Shown here: positions 48,506 to 56,064 of the stretch, piece by piece | How positions within the stretch are numbered: the first letter of the stretch is position 1 | Layout of the letters: each line of letters starts with the position of its first letter | Assembly: GCA_022578965.1 (NCBI GenBank) | Contig: MU400754.1 | Coordinates: 1 to 56,064 of the forward strand | DNA length: 56,064 bases | From: Xylaria sp. FL1777 | Lineage: Eukaryota > Ascomycota > Sordariomycetes > Xylariales > Xylariaceae | Reading direction: 5' to 3' | Program-made: the position numbers and the translations under genes | The notes under the pieces: model-generated | The model's database searches: none | What the model was told of the DNA's origin: nothing | Seen by the model: only the letters and a program-made list of their open reading frames with translations

Positions 48506-49613
48506 GCTGTCGTGGATAAGGACGAAGGTCAGTTAATTGAGCTTTGGTTTCCAGACATGAGCGGGACAGGACTACTTTACATACTGAGGCGGTTTTTTGA
48601 ATAAGAGGTATAATGGTAATGATAATGATGATGAGACAGTTATCAGTGATGAAGAGGGGAAGGGGAACTAAGTGAAACTGGATTGACCAGGTACCTATGC
48701 GTAGGCAGGTATGGGATATGGAAGCGAAGAATGACGGACGTCAACGACGTTATATATGAGGTATATGAGGTAAAGAAAGGTACATAACATACCGAAGTAC
48801 CTAACGAACGGGAATTGATACCTATACAGGCATGATCTTGCACGGGCATGATATTTTAAGCTTTCTAATTGGCTGAAAAGGGCAGTACAAATAAAGTGAC
48901 ATGTAATTGTATCTACCCCACTAACCCGGGCAATATGGCCAATTAGCTGCCACTGGCTAGATACTTATTCTTAGCTAGATGAACTGGTTTGGCTGTATTG
49001 AGGGTTAAGTACAAGGCTAGTTTAGCTACGGTAGCAAGGTTAGAGAAAACCTCAAATTTCTAATTGTAACCAAGCTTTTCATTTGCAGGTCATTGTGAGC
49101 CATACAGTTAAAACCTAGTAGTACAACTAAACTAGCCATAAGAAACCTACTGCACTAACAATTAACTTCAGACCAATCAAGCCTTTAGAAAAAGCCATGT
49201 CGGTCAGGTACCGTAGTAGGATCATGCCCGTGTAAGATTGTGCCCGCGTAGGTAGCAACTCCCTAATGGAAATGCCATAGCGGGCACCATGTCGCCGTCG
49301 GCGATAAGTAATTTTCAACGGAGAGACGTTCAGCATTAGGTACCTACTATAGGTACTAATACATGCATATATACTTGCTTACAGATCATCCGAGCCGAAG
49401 CTGCAGTGAAACCAGGATATCGCCGATGATTATGTTAGTAATACACCATTAAGGTAGCTTCTAAGTTACGTATTGTAATCTTGCACTGTAGCTACCTTAT
49501 ATTACCTACGATGTAGAAGTACATATGTAGATACCTATATCTCTCTTTATGTGCTATATACATACATATGTATTTACTTAACTATATAACGCATCTCCCA
49601 CTTGACTTAGCTA
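48506..49613. other. Upstream region of the aldo-keto reductase
   Basis: Promoter side of the aldo-keto reductase and the edge of the island. No gene recognised. It contains the fold-back pair listed separately and a TAGGTACCTACTATAGGTAC stretch near 49340. Confidence 0.5.
48810..49263. repeat. Imperfect inverted repeat, candidate fold-back element
   Basis: 48810-48852 and the reverse complement of 49221-49263 agree at about 35 of 43 positions, most differences being transitions. The ~370 bp between pair only weakly. This could be an old MITE with C-to-T decay, but I see no target duplication. Confidence 0.4.
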
Positions 49614-52600
49614 TGTGCTTTTTAAATACTGGCCTAAAACTTTGTAATTACTACGTAAGGTTAAGTTTGTACTTAAAAAGGTAAATGTTAAAAAAAAGAC
49701 ATTTCTTAAGTATAATATTAAAAAACTATATATAAATATTATTAATTTAAGTAAAGCTAGTTTATGTTTTTTAGGTTTTTATATAACAATTATTATATAG
49801 TATATATTATAGCTTATATTGCTTAAAAGCTATAATTATTTTTTTTATTAAATAGCTATTTTAGCTATTTATAAAAATAAAGCTATTTATAAATGCTTTT
49901 TAATATTTATATTATTAATGCTTTTAATTTTTGTTTATTTTTTTTTAATATATGCTTATTAATATATTATAAACTTTTTATTAAGTAGTTATTTTTACTA
50001 TAAGCTAAAAATAAATTATTATTATTATATTTATTAAATAATGTTATTTTTTTAAAGCTTTATAGTTTATATATATTATTATAAAAGCAAAGCTATATTT
50101 ATAAACATAATAATTATTTATGCTATATATAAGCTTTTTTTGCTTTTTTTTATAATTAACTAGATTTATAAAGATACTTATGTAGCTTTAAGAATTAAAC
50201 TTATAAAAACCTGCTATATATAAAACAAGCTTATATAAGTAATAACTTAAAAAAAAATAAAAGTAAAAATAAAAAGAGCAAAAAACTATAATGTAACTTT
50301 TTTAATATAAAACTAGTTATAATTAGCTAATAATATAAACTTAAACTAATAATAGCTAATAATAAGCTTAACATTAAATTTGCAGTATTATGTAAACAAG
50401 CTAAATAAAGCAATAATAAATACTAAAATTTTTTTTAAAGAAAATCTAAATAAGCAAACTATTTATAGCGCTTATTAAGTTATTAAAAAATTATTAAAAG
50501 CATATTATTTCTAGCAAATAAATAAGCAGCTATAAGTAAATAGTAGTAATAAAAGTAGTAAATATACTATTTAAAACTTATTATAAGCGTTATTAATAAA
50601 GCAAAAAAAGCTTATTATAAAAATAAAATTGCTATATATATAAATTTAATAATTTAAAGATTATATAAGCAAGCAAGCTAAAGTTGCTAATTTTTTTTGC
50701 TAATAGCCTATATTTTATATAAATGCGCTATAAATAAATAGCAATAAAAAATTTTCACGCGTTGCTTTATTAATTTACTTTAAAGCTATTATAGCAACAA
50801 ACTTTAATTAAGCTATTATTATAACTTTTGCTAATTATAAAGCTAAAGTAAAAACAAAGTTAATTATAATATAAAAGTTAAACTAAATAATAAAAGCAAA
50901 CATAGTTTAAGTAATATATAAATTATTAAACAATAACTAAAAAGTTATTTTTAATAAGCAAAAAATCTAAACCTAAATGCTAGCAAATATATTATAAGCT
51001 TATTAAACGTTTAGCAAAAAATTAAAAATGCATTTTTAACTATATTAATTAATAACTTTAAGCTTGCTAACTAAACAAATACTAAAAATAAAAAAAAAAA
51101 AAATATTAGCTTAACTTAAGCTAGTTAATTAAAAGCTAAAAATTAAAAAGCTGTTTTTTTTATTTTGCTTGCTATAACGCAAGCAAAAAATATACTTAGT
51201 ATATATTAAAGTTATAACTGCAAAAAATGCAAATATAGCATATATTAATAAACTTTTTTAAAACTATTACTACTTTTAAGTAGCTTTTTACTTTATAAAT
51301 ATAGTAGCAACTTAATGCTATAGCTGCTAAAAATAAAGCTATTAAGCTAACATATATAAAAACAAGCAAAAATGCAGCTAATATAAATTTTTAAAATATG
51401 CTAAAAACAAAGCAAACTTATGTTTTATATAAACTAAAAAAAAAGCAGCTATGTGCTTTTTTTATTAAAGCAACTATTTAACTTAAGCAATAAAATGCCT
51501 AAAAGTTATTTAAGCATATAAGCTAGCTAAAAACACCTTTATTTACTGCTTTATATAGTTTATAATAAAGTTAACTTAAAGCTAATTATGCACTATTATT
51601 GCTATAAAAATGCTGCATAAGTAAAAAGCTAACAATTTAACAAGCAAAAATACTATTTGCTTAAAAGGTTGCTTACTAGGAAAAACTACGCTAGTAACTG
51701 TGCAAAAAATAAAATTGCAAACTATTATTAATATACTAAAGCTTTAAAACTAACCTAAAAAAAACCTGTTTAAAAACTATTAATAAGTAGTTTAAATAAC
51801 AAAAAGCTATACTTGCATAGCAAGCAAAAACGCAAGCAGTAAAAGCAATAGTATTAAATAAAAATTAAGCAACACAATTTTTAAATAATAGCACTTATAT
51901 AGTTAGTTATAAAAAAAATATAAGTTATAATAGCAAGTAGTTAACAAAAATGTTTTTATTTAGCTTTAGTATAGTTTTTACTTACGTATAAAATTAAATA
52001 GCTTTTAGCATAGCTTTTTAAAGCCATTAGCCTTAAGTAATATAATATATATATATATTACTATAATAACAACTTATAATAATTTATAAACTATTATAAT
52101 ATAGTTTAAATTTATTAGCTTATTATTTAATATATAAAACTTAATTATTAGTTTTATAAGTTTTAATTAAGCTTTTTTTTTTTTATAAATAAGCTTAAAT
52201 TTAGTTTTTTAATGCTTTTAAATTACTAAAGTAGTTATATATTAATAATGCTTTATAGTTTTATATTAAATATTGCTAAAATTTAACTTTTTTTTTTTTG
52301 TTTAAATTTTTAATATAATTAGCAATTTTTATAGTTAATTATTAATTTAATAGCTGCATTTTAAACAATAAAAAATAGCTATTATAATTATTAAGCTTTA
52401 AAGTTTAGTTATATATATAAATAGCTGCTTTTAATAAAGTTTAAAAATTAAAATAATAATAAATTAAACTTTTATATAACATAATTTACTTAATATTATT
52501 ATTAGCTTTTTTAACTTTATTATTACTTTTAGGTTTTTTAAATATAATTAACTTTATAATAAAACTATTTAATTTATATTAATTAATTGCTTTTTTGCTT

Positions 52601-53155
52601 ATAAATATGCTTACATTATTATTTATTTATTTTTTAAAAAAACTAAACATTTTGCTAATTTATTAAATTAGTAGTTTTATTATTTTAAAACTAATATTAA
52701 GCATTATTTCTGTTTTAACTTATATAATAACATATTTAATATATATTAATAGCTTAAAATTAGCTATAAATATATAGTTTATAGCTTAATATATAAATAA
52801 TAAAAATAATATAATAAGTTATAAATTTAAAAGTTTATTTAATAATAGTTTTATTAGCTAATATTAATTATATTTAGTAATAACTTATTAAGCAATAAAT
52901 ATAATTTTTAAGTATTAAAAATGCTTATTTAGCTTTTAAATTAAGCTTTTAATAGTAGTATGCTTTAAATTAATATATACATTTTTTGTATTTTATAGCA
53001 ATTTTAGTACTTTAAGCACTTTTAAAAGCATTATAGCTTAAAATATTATATTAACTAAGTATAAAAAGTTTTTTAAAGCTTATTTATAGTTAATTAGCTT
53101 AAATAATATATTATTTTTTTTAATAAAGTATTATTTTATTTACTTTAAACTTATA
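49614..53155. repeat. RIP-degraded repeat, inverted copy of 9690-11245, with insertion
   Basis: Starts at the shared terminus TGTGCTTTTTAAATACTGG and matches the reverse complement of the left copy from 49614 to about 50084 and from about 52048 to 53155. The first ~90 bp are only lightly degraded, the rest is very AT-rich. No coding remnant recognised. Confidence 0.8.
50085..52047. mobile_element. Unclassified insertion nested in the right-hand repeat
   Basis: About 1.96 kb here is absent from the otherwise collinear left copy. Sequence around both junctions (TATATATATTATTATAA at the left, ATATATTACTATAATAA at the right) looks like a duplicated target of more than ten bases, though low complexity limits certainty. 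No terminal inverted repeats were seen. Size and long duplication would fit a truncated LINE, but the class is unproven. Fully RIP-degraded. Confidence 0.55.
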
Positions 53156-56064
53156 TTATATAGTAATTTAGTTTTAAAACAAAAATTCTTAAAAATAGCT
53201 TGCAAATTTATAATATTAAAATATTATAATAACATTATTAGCTATATTTTAGTTTTTAGTAATAATTTTATATTAGCTTTAGCTTTTATTAATAAAAAAA
53301 CTAGTATAACTAATAGTTTTAATAACTAGTTTATTAAAACGTTTAATTTGCTTATTTTATATATAATTTTTATGTTAAAATATTTAATAACGTTTAAAAA
53401 ACATATTATTTTTGCTAATTGTTTTATTTTTGTTTTTATTATTATAAAAAACTTATAATTTATATAAACAGTAATTTTTTTACTTTTTATTTAATATTAC
53501 TAGTATTAAAATGCTAGCATTATAGCTAGCAATTTTTTTTTTATATTAAGTAATATAATTAATATACTTTAAGCTTTTTTAAAAAGTATACTATTAAATA
53601 TAAAAATATAATTGTTTTATAAAAATATAGCTATATTAAACATGCTTTAATATAATATATATTTAAATTAATATTTATTATAAATAAAAGCTTTTAATTA
53701 AAAGCTTAAATAATTAATATAGTAGTAATAATTTTATAAATTTTTTGCTATATATTTTTAGCTTTTATGCTTAATTTTATTTTTTAGTTTTTAGGTTTTT
53801 TTATTAGTATAATTAATAATATAATAATTAATAAATAGTTTTTAATAAAATGCTTAAAATAGCTTATAATATTTATAAATGCTTTTATTTTTATAATAGT
53901 TTTAAATATAAGCTACTTTTATATTATTATAACTTTTATTAAGTTTGCTTTAATATTATTATAAAAAACATTAAAACTAAAAAAAATACTAAAATTTATA
54001 AAAAGCAGTGTTTTTAATATATTAATTATTATACTATACTTAATTAATTATATAAATAGCAAGTAATAATGCTTATATAGCTATTTTTTTGTTTTAGCTT
54101 AAATATAAATATTATTAAATAAATTAGCTAATTATTTATAAAAAAGTTTAATTATTTTTTATATTAATACTTAAAACGTTACTAAAACATTATAAAGTTT
54201 AAAAAGTATTACTATTTATTTATATAGCTTAAATAATATAATAAATGTTATTTTTTTATAATATAGTTTATATATAACAATATATTAAAATTTATTTTTT
54301 AAGTTAATAAAAATATACTATTAATATTTTATAGTTTATTATATTTAGTTTATTATATTAAGTAATAAATAAGCTTGCTTTTTTGTTTTTTTATTAATTT
54401 TATAATAATTATAACAAAAATGCTATATTATTAATTTATTATTTTTATTAAGTTTAATAGTTATATTTAACGTTTTTTTTAAAGTTAATAATGCTAGTAA
54501 ACTTTATAGCTTTATGCTTTTTTTAATATAAATATTTTTATATGTTTTTATAAATTTATGCAATATTTTTTTTTGTGTTAAGCTATATTTTTGCAATTAT
54601 AATTTAATTAATAAACTATTGCTTATATTAATATAATGCTTTATTTTAATAATAATATTAGTTTTTTGCTTAAAATAATTAAATAGTTTAAAAAAGTTTT
54701 TTATATAATAGTTTTAATATTTAATAATTTATAGTTTTTTTAAAGTATTTTTATATTATTTAATAATTAGCTAACAGGCTATTTGTTTAAGTAATACAAA
54801 TTATTATTTAATAATTATAATATAGTATTTTTTATTAGCTATATTAATAAATAAACGCTTTATTAACTATATTAAAAAGCTTTTTTTAAACTTAAATAGT
54901 ATAATAACTTTATAATTATTTAATATAATAAAAATGCTTTTTTATTTATAAAAAATCTGTTTTTTAATAGTTATATTGCTTAAAAAAATATAGTTTAATA
55001 TTATATTTACTATTAATATTTATGCTTTTAATATATTATTAATAATTATAAAATTTGCTATTATTTTGCAATTTTTAGTTATTTAAGGTTTTATTTTATT
55101 AATATTATATATTATGCTTTATTTTTATAATTAATATAATGTTAGCTTAAATATTAAAAATTATAAAATATAATAATTAATATAACTATAATTTTAAAAA
55201 ATAATAAATTTATAGCTATTAATTAACTTAATTAAAAAAAATTATAATAATTATTATAATTATGTTTTAGCTTTTGTTTTTTATTAAAGTTTTTTTAGCT
55301 TTTATTTAATTTAATTAATAAAGCAAAACTATTTTAAGTAATATTAAAAATTTTAGCAAGTTTTTTATTAATTATATTATTTTTAAAACAATTAATAAAG
55401 CATTATTTTATTTTATTAATATTATTTTTATTTTTAGCGTTATTTATAATAAAAACGCGTTTAAAGCTATTAATTAAAGTTTTACTTTTAAAAGTTTTAT
55501 ATTTATTTTAAACTTTATTAAATTTGCTAAAAAAATTATTATAAAAAAGCTTGCTTTTAATAATTATAAATTAGCTAATTTGCTTTTTTTAGTTTATTTT
55601 AAAATTTTTAAACTATTTAGTTTTTATTTTATAGTTTTTTATATAATAGCTAATTTTGCTATAATTAAAATATTTATTTTATATTATTTAAGCTATAAAT
55701 TTAGCTTTAAATTAATTATTTTTATATTTTATAATTTAGTTTATTTTTTATTTATTAGTTTTAAAGTTTAAAATTATTAATATTAGCAATATTTTAGCAT
55801 AATTTATTAATTAAATTTATATTATGCTTAGTTTTTTAATAGTTTTAATATTAATATTATATTTATAATATAGCACTAAAATATTTTATAATTAAACTAT
55901 TACTTTAAAAATGCTATAAATTTTTAGTTTAATTAATATTATAGCTATTATATAAAATAGCTATATAATTTTTTTAATTATTTAATTAATATTTAAATTA
56001 TTGCTAAATTTTTTTATATATAGCTAAATTATTAATATAAAATTAATTAATTTATTAATAATAA
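53156..56064. repeat. AT-rich RIP-degraded sequence to the end of the window
   Basis: Same composition as the other blocks; I could not match it to the left block beyond 53155. The 63-codon frame at 55580-55771 is low-complexity Phe/Ile/Leu and is not a gene. Confidence 0.6.

Overview
The window looks like nuclear DNA of a filamentous ascomycete (Pezizomycotina). Genes carry short GT-AG introns (55-260 bp), all the recognisable proteins belong to fungal families, and the sequence switches sharply between near-normal GC islands and extremely AT-rich blocks. The blocks are transposon copies degraded by C-to-T and G-to-A changes, the signature of repeat-induced point mutation (RIP). Islands are peppered with ACCTACCTAGGTAGGT-like motifs, which I associate with Sordariomycetes such as Hypocreales; that placement is a guess.

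Layout. 1-11245 is an AT-rich block holding a complete but dead Ty3/gypsy LTR retrotransposon (1574-9033) nested in an older repeat. 11246-22807 is an island with two minus-strand genes, a nitronate monooxygenase (11946-13763) and a Clg1-type cyclin (15521-17552), then a long gene-poor stretch with a 304-bp Tc1/mariner-type MITE. 22808-29941 is a second complete, dead Ty3/gypsy element with 168-bp LTRs and a 5-bp target duplication. 29947-41822 is an island with no intact gene I can recognise; it contains an F-box pseudogene (36805-37754). 41823-48505 is a compact group of four genes. 49614-56064 is a third AT-rich block whose first part is an inverted copy of the repeat that ends at 11245.

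The four-gene group is the most interesting content: a Dal5-type MFS transporter, a UstYa-family (DUF3328) membrane oxidase, an MpaB-like ER-bound oxygenase (DUF2236) and, convergent to them, an aldo-keto reductase. Each was rebuilt exon by exon and each gives a frame divisible by three. Two unusual oxygenase families, a reductase and a transporter side by side next to a transposon block suggest a small secondary-metabolite or detoxification cluster. No backbone enzyme, RiPP precursor or transcription factor is visible in the window, so the substrate is unknown.

Most of the window (roughly 25 kb of AT-rich relics plus about 17 kb of gene-poor island) has no functional gene that I can support.
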